Source of the DNA: Ilyonectria destructans
Lineage: Eukaryota > Ascomycota > Sordariomycetes > Hypocreales > Nectriaceae
Direction of reading: 5' to 3'
DNA length: 64,000 nucleotides
NCBI GenBank assembly: GCA_020740775.1
Contig: JAHEWK010000007.1
Coordinates: 2,356,001-2,420,000 of the forward strand
The first letter of the stretch is position 1, and every line of letters begins with the position of its first letter. The notes below the pieces were generated by a model. The model was not told where the DNA came from, searched no databases, and saw nothing but the letters and a program-made list of their open reading frames with translations. This document shows positions 1 to 12,045 of this stretch, one piece after another. The position numbers were made by a program, and so were the translations under genes.

Positions 1-267
1 CAGGCATCCGATGACAGTTCCGACGACGAGAAGAGAATATGTTTCGAGTGTATGGTGTCAAATACATGGAGTCTCCGCCATCGTCGCTCACTCCGTAGCG
101 ACGGATGAAGTCTTCGGATCCAAGCACGCCATTTAGGTATCCAGAGTCATACCCAATAGTAGTTGCTGGCAATTATATGTCAGTAAACGCCACGCGATGA
201 ATCGAAAGGGGTACGCACCGGATGAGAATATCATCCCATAAACGAAGATCTGTCTAGTAGACGGCAT
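1..267 (-). pseudogene. MFS sugar transporter, N-terminal fragment with apparent frameshift; runs off left edge
   Basis: Two exons, 219-267 and 1-165, flank a 53-bp intron (GTGCGT donor, CTGAC branch site, CAG acceptor). The spliced start reads MPSTRQIFVYG..., then GYDSGYLNGVLG and EDFIRRYG, the first-helix signature of fungal sugar porters (MFS Sugar_tr). Near bases 26-33 the frame breaks. The reading frame gives a charged SSRRRNCHR stretch, whereas the next frame gives VVGTVIGCL, which is what the second transmembrane helix should look like. A 2-nt loss or 1-nt gain would explain it. Either the gene is broken or the assembly has an indel here. The rest of the gene lies outside the window, so substrate is unknown; family assignment is firm. 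Confidence 0.65.
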
Positions 268-812
268 TGTGACCAGTTGGAATGAGAAGTCCTGTGTGTC
301 TGAGTCGGTCAACTATTTCACCGTGATGTGTGCGAGGGATTGTGCTCATTTGGAAGGATTGCAGTGGACTTGAGTATCCCTCACAATAAGGTTGGATTTC
401 TCAATCGTTATCGCACTGACGTGTCTGAAGCTCGTTTGCAGTCTGTTGTAGACTAGCACCATTCTTATCGCACTGTATTTGCGAGTGGGGAAAATAGATA
501 ACGGCGCTGGCGGAAAGCAAATTCCATCGGAATGCAAATTCCACCTAGTCTACGTCGACATCGATGGGAAACAGGGCGATAAGAACATACCGAAGATCAA
601 GTAAACTCTTCCAAAAGAAAAATGAGAGATAAGTTCTTTCAATTTACCTTGTACTTAACAGATATCTTTGCATTTCCTCCCAAGTTCAATTCACTCTTCG
701 GCATGGGCTGGGAGACGGGAACAGAAGTCATTCTATGACCTGAAATAGTACTAAGCCAAGAGGGTTAGACGACTTTCGTAAACAATAGAGATGTTTCTAT
801 TTCGATTTTAGC
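268..812. other. Intergenic, no gene seen
   Basis: This stretch separates the divergent end of the sugar-transporter fragment from the 3' end of the amino-acid permease. It should hold the transporter's promoter and the permease's 3' untranslated region. I see no open frame with coding character and no clear repeat. Confidence 0.5.
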
Positions 813-2563
813 TTAAAAGACGGCGGTTCTAATAGCCCTAACGAAGCCATTCTTGTAGTCTGTTTCCTCCAGTTGCGTCTCGTGATAAAACCTTCGAGAG
901 GCATCAAGATCGACCTCAGCTGTGTTGACCCATCTTCCTCCGCGATAATAGATCTTGGCACCGATGTAAAGTGCCAAAATAGCCAAAGCAGAGACATAGC
1001 TGGAGAAGAAATTGACCGCACTCGTCTCCCCGTTCAGTGGCGAAATAGCCAGGTAAAACAGAACGATCAGAAGGACAAAACACCAGGCCAGGCCCCAATA
1101 TGCTGCCCATGGGAACACCCATGACTTCCAGGGGAGGTTGGCGTGATCGCGACCTTGAACCTTCATGGCATGTCGCATGCGGATATGCGAGAGACAGATC
1201 ATTGCCCAGCCGAAGAGGGTGAAGAGGGAGGAGAGGTTTGATAGCCACGTAAAGACTTCGGCACCACTATTGCTGATGTTGATGTACGAGAGACCACCGC
1301 CGATGACGAGAGTAGGTACCAGGCCGTACCATGGACGGCCCCAGCTGTCAGTCTTTTGGAGTACCTACATTGCATGAGTTAGCATGGCGATGGGGTTAGT
1401 TTGGTGGAGGGGACATACCTTTGGAGCCATGCCAATCTGTGAAAGGCCAAGAAGAATTCTGGAAGCACCGTATCCAGAGATAGTTCCAGTGGATAACACT
1501 GAAATAAAGATGACAGCGTTCATGATGTGGGCCAGCGGCATCACACCACAATTGCGGTACATGATAACAAAGGGGCTAGCATTTGTGCCGCTGCCGCCAA
1601 ATAGATTGGGGTCCTCAGGGCTGACATTGATTGTGACAATCAAGCCTCCGATAATGTAAAACAAGGCGAGTCGTACCCAAATGGAGGCCACTGCTTTGGG
1701 GACTGACCGGCGGGGATTGGTTGTCTCGCCTGCAACAAGGCTGGCATTTTCGGACCCGGCGAGAGCAAAGATGCAAGTCGGCATGATAGAAAAGAAACCT
1801 TTTGCCCCGTTGATAAACGGCATGCTGTTCCAAAACTCGAATCCGATGGTGCCGCCTTTCACCGGTGGGTAACCTCCTTTCGGTCCACCGCCAGCAGATA
1901 GGACGATGCCAGAAATGATGACAACGAAGATGAAGCCAAACTTGATGGCGGAGGCAACAACCTCAATTTCAGCGAACCATTTCACAGGCCCGATGTTGAC
2001 GAGGATGATGACGGCCCAGAATATCGTAATCCAAGCTGCGACCGGGACGGCGGTGGTCCAAAATGACAGGACTGTGACAACGCCTTGGAGTTCATTGGCG
2101 ATGGAGATCCAATAGGCAAATGTATAAGCCCATCCTAAGGCAAAGCCTGCAGCTGGGTCGACAAAGATATTTGTCCATTGAACGAACTGCAGTTGAGTTA
2201 GAAAAGGGTGGTTCTGGAAAATCCAGGGATCCAAGATCATACCGCACTCGGAAGAGGATACATGACTGCCATTTCTCCGATACTATGGCTGACAGCCCAG
2301 ATCATGGTTCCAGTGAGTATGTATCCCAGGAACAGACTAGCTGGCCCGGCTTTTGACAATGACGAACCTGATCCTAACCAGAGCCCCATACCAATGGAGC
2401 CGCCAAGACCAATCATCGCAAGATGGCGCGTGCCCAGACGTCGATGCAGCTGAGATTCAGCTCCATGATCTGCAAGGGAAGCTTTTTCGGTGTCGGCTGT
2501 TGGTTCGTAGTCATCTTGTGTCACGCCAACTGCTGGCTCTGACTTCTCAATGGGATCTGCCAT
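813..2563 (-). CDS. Amino-acid permease (APC superfamily, YAT type)
   Basis: Three exons, 2243-2563, 1419-2186 and 813-1364, encode about 546 residues, the normal size for fungal YAT amino-acid permeases. The hydrophilic N-terminus (about 45 residues) is followed by HLAMIGLGGSIGMGLWLG, the helix-1 signature of the family, and about twelve hydrophobic segments. ENASLVAGETTNPRRSVPKA matches the conserved loop after helix 6. Both introns have GTATG donors; exon joins read PSA|FVQW and MAPK|VLQK, as in homologues. The protein should be a plasma-membrane proton symporter for amino acids. Substrate specificity cannot be read from sequence. It stands alone; the large empty region upstream holds its promoter. 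Confidence 0.9.
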
Positions 2564-5500
2564 GGTGGAACATGCAATGAAGTTCAGGTAAAATACACCA
2601 GCGAAGAAGAAACGAAGGCTTCTGACCGTTGCGAATATTTACTCGACATACGAAAAAGCCATTGAGGGAGAGAAGGGCCCGCCCTTAATAAAGCCGCGAA
2701 GCAACCATGCAACTGATCGGCAGTTTCATTCTGTGCGGGGATCGCAAGTGGGGGATTCTTTTCAGCCGTTCAGCGATGCAGGATACTAAGTAAGCCTCAT
2801 TTGTCAAATATCGCCTGATCGACAACCATGCGTGGCGCTATGTTACCCCCACGCTGTATCCCCTCACAAATGGTCCAATGTATACGGACGTAGTCGTTAA
2901 TACGGCGTACGTTCGAGTAAATCCGGCATCGACGATTTCACACGGGACGGACCGTCTGTGCCGGCAGCCACCTTCGTGTCTGGCTGGTCTCAAAAGGGTT
3001 GGACCAGCGGTGAACTATGCCGTATATCGGTCCGTAAATGCCTCACGATCCTTGTTTTTACCGAGGTCATGGGGTAACCCACATTATCTTTCGTTCCTGG
3101 TTCGAGATGGCATTTAGTTGCATCCGTTTGCGTGAGGCACAGTCCAGAATCGGCAGTTCGTCAGTCCCTGTACCTAACATACCCCCACATTGCGGAGCCC
3201 TGTTCCGCGGCCGGAGAGAAAGAAGTGGGTTTTATCTAATCAATCTGATCATGGCATCTCACCGAGCAGTTGCAGTATGCAATCTAACATGTGCAAACCA
3301 ACACAGCTCCACATTACCGGCCCGTCCACACACACGTTTTGTTTTGCCGGCAGTGTGCCGAAGTGTGAGGACAAGGAAGATGCGGCAATTTCTAGACCAC
3401 CTAAACAGCCCCAGTTAGGTATACAGATGTACAAAAGAGCCGGCGGAATGCATATGCCCCAATGGGGATCAATGAAAATTTTCTTCTCTTCGTAGAGAGC
3501 CCGAGAGTATGGCCTAACCCTTGCCATGTTACGCTGTTCCCGGCATCCTGTTCGCGCCCCGCGTTCAGCTCACAAGGGCTGTGTATTTCCACTCGAGGTT
3601 GTTTTTGGTAGGGAAAACCAACATATCACCCTCGGGGCTGGGTTCCAGTAACGTGGCGGGTACTCATTGATTTTACAAGATAGGAGATGAGCTAGCTTGA
3701 TTGGGCCGTATAAAACCTGCTCGTTGCCTCTACTATCTCTCCAAATAATATTCAGCACTCCTTATTGTTCCCACGATCTAATATACTTAACCAAGCCTCC
3801 AAAATGCCACTGGCCGCGCCATCTAGATTATCTAAAAATGAATGCCAATTTGCTACCCTCTCCAGAGCGGTGGAGAAAGCCCCAAATGTCTCGAGTTGGG
3901 TCCCGAGTTTCCAAGTTGTGGGCATGGTGAGCGATGATTGGGTCGCTGAGGCCGACGATGTGCCCTGCGCGAGCGAGGGTCCCCCAAGTGTGCTTCCCAA
4001 CTCCTTGATTGAGTTTGATTGCTGCTTGAAGTCCTTGAGTAAGACGTGACAGGCCGCAATATCTGACAGAGAGCCTATGTCGGCATAATTCGCACACCAC
4101 CGGTCTGTAGGTTAGTCTTCAATGCATCAAGCGAATGACCTATATGAATGGCGTGCCGATTGTTGTTTCTATCAAGCTCATTTGTTGTAGTCTTAGTGTC
4201 CCCCGAAACTATTTTCCCACTGTGAGTACCAAGTCTCACAGAGTGGATGGCTTTCAGCCTACATAGAGATGTGATTGTCTTATAGGAGTCAAACGGAAAT
4301 ATTACCCGACATAGGTCGTTACGTTCCTCTAGATCAGTCTTTCTTAAACGCCTCGTCTGCATTTGGGACTTTGTGACTCGTCAATCTTGTTAGGCCTCTG
4401 GATCGTCGTCGCTTTGAAACATAGTATCTTCGCCCTATAATAACTGGAGAGTCGGCCGATGGTCTCAATCGCGGAATAGCAGCGAATACACCTGTAGGCT
4501 TCAAAGAAATGCCTCAAAGCAATACTAGCGGTAAACATGTTCTCTGGGGGCGCATTAGTCGCCGTTGCGCAGCGAACAAAATCCTGGTATGAGAACTCGC
4601 TTTAGTCTGGGAATTGACCACCCTGGTTGAATGCATGATTCCTACGGCTTGGTTCCATATTTCTCTAGATTTCATCTGTAATACGGCCAGGCAAAATTAG
4701 CCGACGATTTCTTGTCTTTTTTATCACTCCCTGCATAGGCATTCCACAGTGCTCAGATTCTTCGAGTTGGCGGTTAATAACCCACCAGGAGAGTAAGTCC
4801 ATTGTGGCGAGTCGCGTAGCTCGAGTCGTGTAACTTGTTACTTTTTATTGGGTTTCCTTCTTTGACATCTCATTGTTCCTGGACGTGGCCAAGCTTTCCG
4901 TTGATGTGAGGTGGACCTAGACTCTGTCAGCCGGAAATTGGCTTGGAAAGGCACAAATTATTGACGATGGAAGAGCTTGATTTCTCTATCTATTGAAGGG
5001 CTAGGATCGGTCTTATAGACGATGATAAAGGCGGCCTCCGTGGGCCCCCGGGGCCCCCGGATCCCGAGGTCAGACCAGATATCGTATCATGATCCCAAAA
5101 AACATCAGACTAGATTTAAAGGCAGCTAGAGCACCGGCCCGGTCCTATCCGGCCGTCTGACAGACTCCAACTCCAGGTATTCATTTAGCGGTAAATTGAC
5201 GCAGCGGTTGACGCAATTGGAACGCGACTTCAGGATAGAGGATAGATATATTTTATTAGATGCGCTGCCATTACCTGAACCTTTCATATTAAAATTCTGG
5301 AAGGGCGTCGTATTTGACCAAGTTGTCGGACAGGCGGCGTTATCTGGTAAGCCTATAGGGTAGTTGAACGGATCAACCACGTTGCCGCTGATGGTGTAAG
5401 GACGATAGAGGTGGGTGGCAAGACACTATTCTAAGTGCCTCTATCGCTAGAAGTATCGGACGGTATGCATGCTCTATTGGGATGTTGACAGCCGACGCGG

Positions 5501-5962
5501 GAGGCCGTGGATAAAACCCAGGGTCTTTTGCACTCAAGGAAGCCGATTAGAGATTACACCATGAGATTACACGTCCAATCCACTCAATTTAAAGACCTGG
5601 CATAGACTTTGATGCCCAACACGGGCACCTCCAGAGAGAAATGGGATAAGTTGGAAATAGAAGGCAGTCAACCTTCGGACAGCGTGAATTTAAGAACTGT
5701 AAGGCGGCAGTCTTAACGTGCTTTGTTATCAATTGGCCTTCCCACTCAGCCTATCCCGAGCTCATGCAGCTCAGTCAGCCGGCTTACTACATTGGCTAAA
5801 AAAATAAAGCGAAAAGTGTGAAAGGGGCAAATGTCTGGGTAGTTTTTATTTATTCTGCAAAATAATGGTATCCACAAACTCTGCTCCCAAAGGTATGCGC
5901 CTAACGCCAAAAGTACAGGAGACTCAATTTTTCAGCTCGGGAGGGGGTACATTAGAATGCCT
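2564..5962. other. 3.4-kb intergenic region without a supported gene
   Basis: Only short open frames occur, none with a domain I recognise. A 90-residue minus-strand frame at 3828-4100 looks mildly protein-like but has no splice partners I can join. A GC-rich direct repeat, GGGCCCCC followed by GGGGCCCCC, lies near 5042-5059. The region may hold decayed genes or transposon remains; the proximal part contains the permease promoter. Confidence 0.4.
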
Positions 5963-7610
5963 CTATTCCAATAGAGGAAGGACAGGCCATATGACATCTT
6001 GGTATCCATGCTGAAAAATATTTTGCATGACCCTCGCAGGTATCCAGTCGTCCGCACCTTTACCTCCGTCCATGTTCACTTCTAGAACACTGCATGCTGT
6101 TTGGACAGGAAAAGATGCGGAAGCGATTCCAAAGAATTTCATCTTGTCTTGCATCAGAAACTCGACACTCAATAGGATCCAATTCGCCATGTCTCCCAGT
6201 TTCTGGGAGACGTGGTCGCTCTCTGGTCTGTGGCCGTCCACCTCGATCAGCATATCCATCAAACTCGGATACTTGGCTCTCAACTGCCTGATTTGAGTAA
6301 CGCATAAGACCCAAAAGGCCCAATAGTGTGTAAGACAATTGGCCATTGAGATACTCGGGAACCAGAGACAATGTCCATCGCCTGTTTTGGACGCCTGCCA
6401 CCACGAACTCCGGCTCGAAGTGGCTAAAGTCCGATGATACCACGTATCGAGAACATCAAGCATTTTAATAAATTGAAATAGTGAGTCTTGTGCAATTACT
6501 TCCACCTCATTCAGGGATCCACTCTTGGAATGGTCGAGCTTTTCAAGAAGTGATGGCACTATGCTGGCATCATTCATAAGTGCTTGAAGGGGTGTGGTGG
6601 GGATGATGCGGAATGGCTCATTCTTCCATTCATCGCTAGAGAGGAAGCTGGATGTCCGGGTTTGGAAAGAATCAATAATCTGCCGAATCTGTGAGAAGAC
6701 GTCATTGAAACAGGAAAGGACACGTACGAGGAGCGGTCGAAATCCGACAAAAAGCTTGTGGGAGATGCCGGATTTGTAAAACTGCGGTCCATGAAGCTGA
6801 ATCAAGTCACTGATTCCTTTTCCATGCACGGCGTAGCCACCATGTGCGCTAGGTACCATCAACTAGCGAGTATTAGCATGCACCCATATGTAGAATTAGA
6901 TAAATAGAGTATAACCTCTGAGAGATATAAGCACATCATGGTTGCAGCGAGAGCGTTGAAAGATGAGGGGGTATAATGTCGAATTGAATCTCGTAAAGCG
7001 TGTAGCGCTCCGCATTGTGCTTCCAATGCATCGGATACTGGTGCCCGTCCATCGGATCCTCTGGCAACTATGGAGACGCCCAGGGCTTTGATAGCCAGCG
7101 AAAGCAGGTCCTGGTGCTCTTCTTTCTGGATCAACGATGGCAGCACCTCGATCCAGGAGCCGCATATTCGTGATTGTGATACGGTTGCATTGCTTGATGA
7201 GAATACAAGCTCGCCTTCTGGAACAAAATTTTGAGCGCAGAGTGAAATGATGTCGCTCAGTGGCCAACTTAGCGTGCGGCTAATAGTGGTTGAGCTTTGG
7301 CCGATGATGGGTTGAGCAGAAGCACGAGATTTCTTGGCGGGCTTATGCCGTTTTGTAGTCGAGTTTGCCTTCCGTTCTGAGGCTGGCGGGCTTGGCGTCA
7401 GGGGATCACGGAATATCAAATCAGTTTGATATCCCGGGCATTCACGCCCTCGGAGGGAGCATTGGGAACAGGCAGGGCGTTTGCCATCGCACTAAGACGA
7501 GTCAACACGGCTGATTCAAGTCACGGAAATAGAAGCCTAATCGAGCAACAACTTACGCCAAGCTTCCGAGTCCTACAATTGTCACACACGGTCGTTTTTC
7601 GCACCTTCAT
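5963..7610 (-). CDS. Zn2Cys6 transcription factor (Fungal_trans_2 type)
   Basis: Exons 7557-7610, 6916-7491 and 5963-6862 give about 509 residues. The first intron splits the zinc cluster: exon 1 supplies CDNCRTRKLG and exon 2 begins CDGKRPACSQC and SLRGREC. Together they form the full C-X2-C-X6-C-X6-C-X2-C-X6-C binuclear cluster at residues 9-36. GREC is followed by PGYQTDLIFRD, the usual linker in the PF11951 subfamily. The large C-terminal region is helical and fits that subfamily's regulatory domain. The second intron (6863-6915) has a weaker GTTATA donor but restores frame (LSE|LMVPS). It is divergently transcribed from the next regulator across about 480 bp. Targets are unknown. Confidence 0.85.
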
Positions 7611-8089
7611 TTTAATCTGGCGTTACCCTGATGGGAAAGAAAGTCCTGAACATCCCCAGCACCAGACTCGGATTCAAGCGGGGTAAATACTGCAGGAGAT
7701 TTGCATGCTTATATCCGTCCTTCGCGAATCGGCTTTTAGGAGCGAAGCCGACGCTACGAAGTCGCCTCACGCTGAGCCGCTTGACCGATTTAGGAATCAT
7801 TAATCGCCAAGACTTGATTACTCCACATGAAGCTGCGGGTGTTAGACTCAAAGCGGACTAATGGATTTCGCCTGGAAAGCTCCGGAAGGCTGGGGAGGTC
7901 GCTGATAAGACAGCGTAACGGCATGGAGTCCTGGGGTAGGACGGCAATTACCTCAAGAAGGGGCATCGACAGCTTTTCACACTTACCACTCTCGACCGCC
8001 CCATCTATCATCGTCCTACCCCAGCTTTTGCAGCATCAGGCCTGCATTTAGGCATTTCTCCCGCACCATTCGCCCAGCAGGCATCCGCT
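7611..8089. promoter_or_regulatory. Divergent promoter region between two Zn2Cys6 regulators
   Basis: The start codons of the two regulators face away from each other across this interval, so it must serve both. No coding frame or clear palindromic operator was recognised. Confidence 0.5.
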
Positions 8090-10033
8090 ATGCCGAGGGA
8101 TCGTGTGCGTCGCCAAGGCGCGTGCAACGAATGCGTCCGCCGGAAGCGCAAGGTAGTTGAAGTCTTCTGGAGCTCAACCCCTGTCTCCATCTGTTTACAT
8201 TGACTACGCAATGGCTGATAGATGATCTAATAGTGCGACCAGGGGAAGCCCATCTGCTCCCAGTGTCGCATCGGAAACAGAATTTGTAAACTCACCACGT
8301 TCAAGCCATGGAAGAAGAAAGGTGGGTAACCCCGGGGGTACAGGTGGTCACAATCTGCCATCACAATTCCCCACCTGCATAAAGGAATCCCCTGTAACGG
8401 ACAGCTAGGTAACTTGGATGACACCTCGTTTTCGTCATCGAGCCTTCAGGCCCAGAGCCATGGCCTTGGAGGTGATTCGGAACCACCACTTCCGCCTTCT
8501 CAGGATATGCCACAAGAGGGCATACCCGACAATCCCGCGCCACGGACATTACTTCACGGAGTGGAGCTACTTGATTCTATCACACTCTTATCCGAGGCGG
8601 ATGAGGACGTGCCCATCACATGGAGTTCGATTCAAGATGAATCACAGCTGCATGATCATGCTGAAGTTTCGCGCATCTCCGAGCAAGTTGATCCATCGCT
8701 CAGTCATAACGACACATACATTATACCCTTCAATCAACACGGGGTCAAATATGCATCAAACATTATGCCGTCGCTTACACCATCCCAAGTCGATCTTGGT
8801 TGGCTGAACTCCGACACATTCCTCTGGTCCTACTTCGTTCACCGCACCACGAAAATCTTCTTGTGCTGGGATCCAGACAAAGTCAGCTCCGGCGAAATCT
8901 CCGATGATCCTTTCGCCAAGGTGTTGCTTTCGTTGGCAGTCAGTTCCACGCCTGTGAGACTGGCTGCTCTGGGGCTTGCTGCATTCATGTACCATGAAGA
9001 CTTTGGTGATACCAGATTTCAGCTCCAAGCTTCAAGATTCAGGCATCAAGCTTTACAAGCGTCCTGCAACGCGCAACTGTCCCCGGTCATACATGCCCGC
9101 AGCCTCCTCGAAACGGTCATAACCATGCTGCTACTAATTTTGTTTAGTCAAGATGGAAGGCCAAGTATGCTCGATATTGCAAAGGGTGCTGCAATCCGCA
9201 TGCTCGATTCCGACACTCGATGTTATATCGACGACATGTATCTTGAAGTCGCCATGCACCTACTCCGATGGTGCGAGATATGTGCGCAATGCTCGCTCCG
9301 AGACACTGCTCAACCAACTGACCAACGATCGCACCCCATCATCGAGTTCGACAACCAAGAGCTCGAGACTCGCCTCTCTAGGCACTTTGGTACCTGGGTG
9401 GTCCATCCTCTTTACTCCTTCTCGCATAGATGGATCAACCCTCTTTTGCGGCTGGGAAGACTGGTACGACTACGAAGGAGCAGAAGAAACACCAACGAAC
9501 CATTCGATACCGAGGCTTTGACGAAACAAGTGGATGACTTGGAGGAAGACTTACTGACAGCGCGAGAAGCCGATCTCATTGCGTTTCAGATTGGATCCGG
9601 CGAATACCCTGATCTGCTATACCTTAACGAAGCCATGCACTCCGCTATAGTCATCCTTTTTTACTCCAGACTGAGGGATCTCTCTTGGACGAGTCCTCTC
9701 ATCCGCAAACATGTGAGGAACGTCTACGAGCAGCTGGCTCAAATCAACCAATATTCGCGAACGCTCAACAACGCCATTTTTCCTTTATATGCGGCTGGAT
9801 GTGAAGCTGTCGACATGGCAGCGCGGCAGGAAATTGAGGCCCGCATCACTCATATCCATCCGACGGGATACTGGTTTAATCGAGAGACGAAGCTGGTCTC
9901 GGGGTTACGGCATGTGTGGACGGTCAGGGACAACGATCCAGGTCATGGTTGGATGGAGTGGAGCCAACAAGGTAAACGGAAATCCGGAGATGTAAATGCA
10001 TCAATCGCTGACTTGGAAAATAGTGCTGTCTGA
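8090..10033 (+). CDS. Zn2Cys6 transcription factor
   Basis: Exons 8090-8152, 8234-8321 and 8409-10033 encode about 591 residues. The zinc cluster is again split by the first intron: CNECVRRKRK in exon 1, then CDQGKPICSQC and RIGNRIC, spacing C-X2-C-X6-C-X6-C-X2-C-X6-C, residues 12-39. A basic FKPWKKK linker follows. The second intron (GTGGGT...CAGCTAG) joins KKK|GNLDD. The remainder carries a Fungal_trans_2-like helical region with WSYFVHRTTKIF early in it. The start is the first ATG ahead of the cluster. It is head-to-head with the preceding regulator, and the amino-acid-type permease lies convergently downstream; a regulatory link is possible but not shown. Confidence 0.87.
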
Positions 10034-10318
10034 TGATATAGACTTCCTCCCAGTATAACCTTCAATTCGCATTTTAGAGATTTGACGTCACACCATATCG
10101 TTTTGCATCAATGGTCCAAAATACAAAAGCAGTGTAATATTATTAGGCACGTTGGGAAATATGATCCTTCGGAAGGTGACGGAGAGGAAATTGGAGGCAG
10201 AGTGAGATAGGTAGTGTAATATAACTTGTATCTATATTTTCCGTTCCTCATTCAGTACTTCGCATGTCCGCTTCCTTGGTGGCTAGCCTGATGCAATAAC
10301 TTAGTCCTACACTGGGAA

Positions 10319-12045
10319 TCATACAGAGGTCCTGGGCCCTTCATAGTGAATTGTTGCATGTACCACCCAGTTCAAAATTGCCATAATGGTGGTTACCACT
10401 AGCACCACACTCGCATAATCTAGTATTTTATCAGTAGGCGAGTAGTAGTGGAAAAGCAATTGTACTTACTCATACTGGATCCAGAAACAGGTATCGCCGG
10501 GGGGAAGTTGAAGAAGACAAGTTCAACAATGGCAAAAGCGACCACAACAAAATTGGTAACCCAGCCGAGCCAGTCTGGCATCTTGAATGACCGATTTGGG
10601 GGTAATAGGGTGCTTGGTCGCTTTTGGATGATTAAGAGGAGCGCGGGTATGGCGAAAGAGATCATTTGCAAAATGATAGCTGAGCCCATAATCGCGTTGA
10701 AAGCTGTGATGGACCCGAGATAGATGCAACCGAGGACAAATATCACAACTGCATTTGCTACGAGAGCTCTCACTGGAACTCCCAGCTTCGGGTCAACGTG
10801 CGAAAGGTAATTACCTCCTAATAGTCCGCCGTCGAGGGCGAAGACCGAGGTCAATCGTGAGGCCGTCTGTACCATGGCATTGATTGCGAAAAAGACGATA
10901 CATAGCAACGCCACGAGGAATACCGTAGCGGCCGTGGGGCTTTTGGTTGACTGACGCCATAAATCGTAGATGGGCATCCTTCAAATCACACCAAAGATTA
11001 GTGTCTGAGCCGATACTTCGATGTCAAGTGGCATCGCAGGGTGTTATTTACTCACGTAGTGTTGACAAGTGCATCCAAATCCGTTATCCCATAGCACATG
11101 GCAATACTGAATCCCAGTCCGGTGACAATTCCCATACCAACAGTAGATAGCAAAGCCTTTGGAATGACCTTGGCCGGATGAATACACTCATCCGCCATGT
11201 GCATGGCTCCATCGAGACCGGCAAACATTATGGCAGGGGTTGCTAATCCCGTGAGAAAGGTGATCCCGGCAGGCCAGCCGGTATTATTGGAGAAGTTTGC
11301 CCAGACGAATGACGACGGCTGTTTGGTCGAGCAAGCCAGACATGTGATTGAGACGGTAGCGAAGGTCAGGAGGGTGAGTATGACTGAGTAAATGGCGGTC
11401 AGCATACGCGTTAACTATGGGGAGGAGTTCCTTACAGCCAATTTCGTGGGTCCAAGGTGCCTTTTTTAGAGCAAAGATGTTGTATGCAAGCACAAATATG
11501 TTGATAGCTTGGAAAATAAGAAAATAATGCCAAGTTTTCGGGTCGTATCCGTGAACGTAATACGCCGGAAGAGCCAAGATCAATTGAGATGCAAGGGTTG
11601 TCACCCCCGCCGCAAGGAACACCCAAGAGCAGGTAGCAGCGACACCGCATGCGTAAGATATGCCCCTGCTGAATCGTTTGGGAGCGAGGATCGAGGCAAA
11701 GTGGTATTGTCCCCCGGCGGTTGGGTAGACGCTGGCGAGCTCTGCCAGCGTGAGAGCGACAGCGACGTACACGACAGAAACAATCATCATGCCATAAAGG
11801 ACGGTGAAGGTTCCACCTGCCGAGATGGCAATTGCAAGTGTGGTGGCTACAGCGGTCCAGCTGTTGCAGACGTTGAATGCCAGAGCGACCATGTTCAGAC
11901 CACTGATGTCGCGTTTGAGGTGTCCAGCCTCGTGTTCGGCAACATCTTTGGAAGTTCCATCCCTACAGGAGGTTGTTGTGTTCTTTCGTTCGAGGTCACC
12001 TTCGAAGGAATGCGCCTTGGAGCTGGGGGAGTGGCGACTTTCCAT
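10319..12045 (-). CDS. GABA/choline-type amino-acid permease (APC superfamily, ACT family)
   Basis: Four exons, 11436-12045, 11056-11383, 10470-10978 and 10319-10419, give 515 residues, typical of fungal Uga4/Hnm1/Bat1-like permeases. Visible motifs are LNMVALAFNVCNSWTAVAT in helix 1, VYPTAGGQYHFAS after helix 2, FVWANFSNNTGWP, and HMADECIHPAKVIPKA. The first intron is easy to miss: its 52 bases contain an in-frame-looking ATG, but the GCTGAC branch site and TTTACTCAG acceptor join EIG|FILTLL. The last short exon adds the final helix. The predicted role is proton-coupled uptake of GABA, choline or a related amine at the plasma membrane. It is divergent from an ornithine-aminotransferase-like gene, suggesting amine or omega-amino acid use. 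Confidence 0.9.

Noticed and set aside
3828..4100. Possible gene fragment in the large left intergenic gap
   Set aside because: Mildly protein-like but no known motif, no splice partners and no extension; not called.
11052..11405. Apparent separate gene starting MLTAIYSV inside the permease
   Set aside because: The start lies in a 52-bp intron with proper donor, branch site and acceptor; splicing gives a continuous permease.
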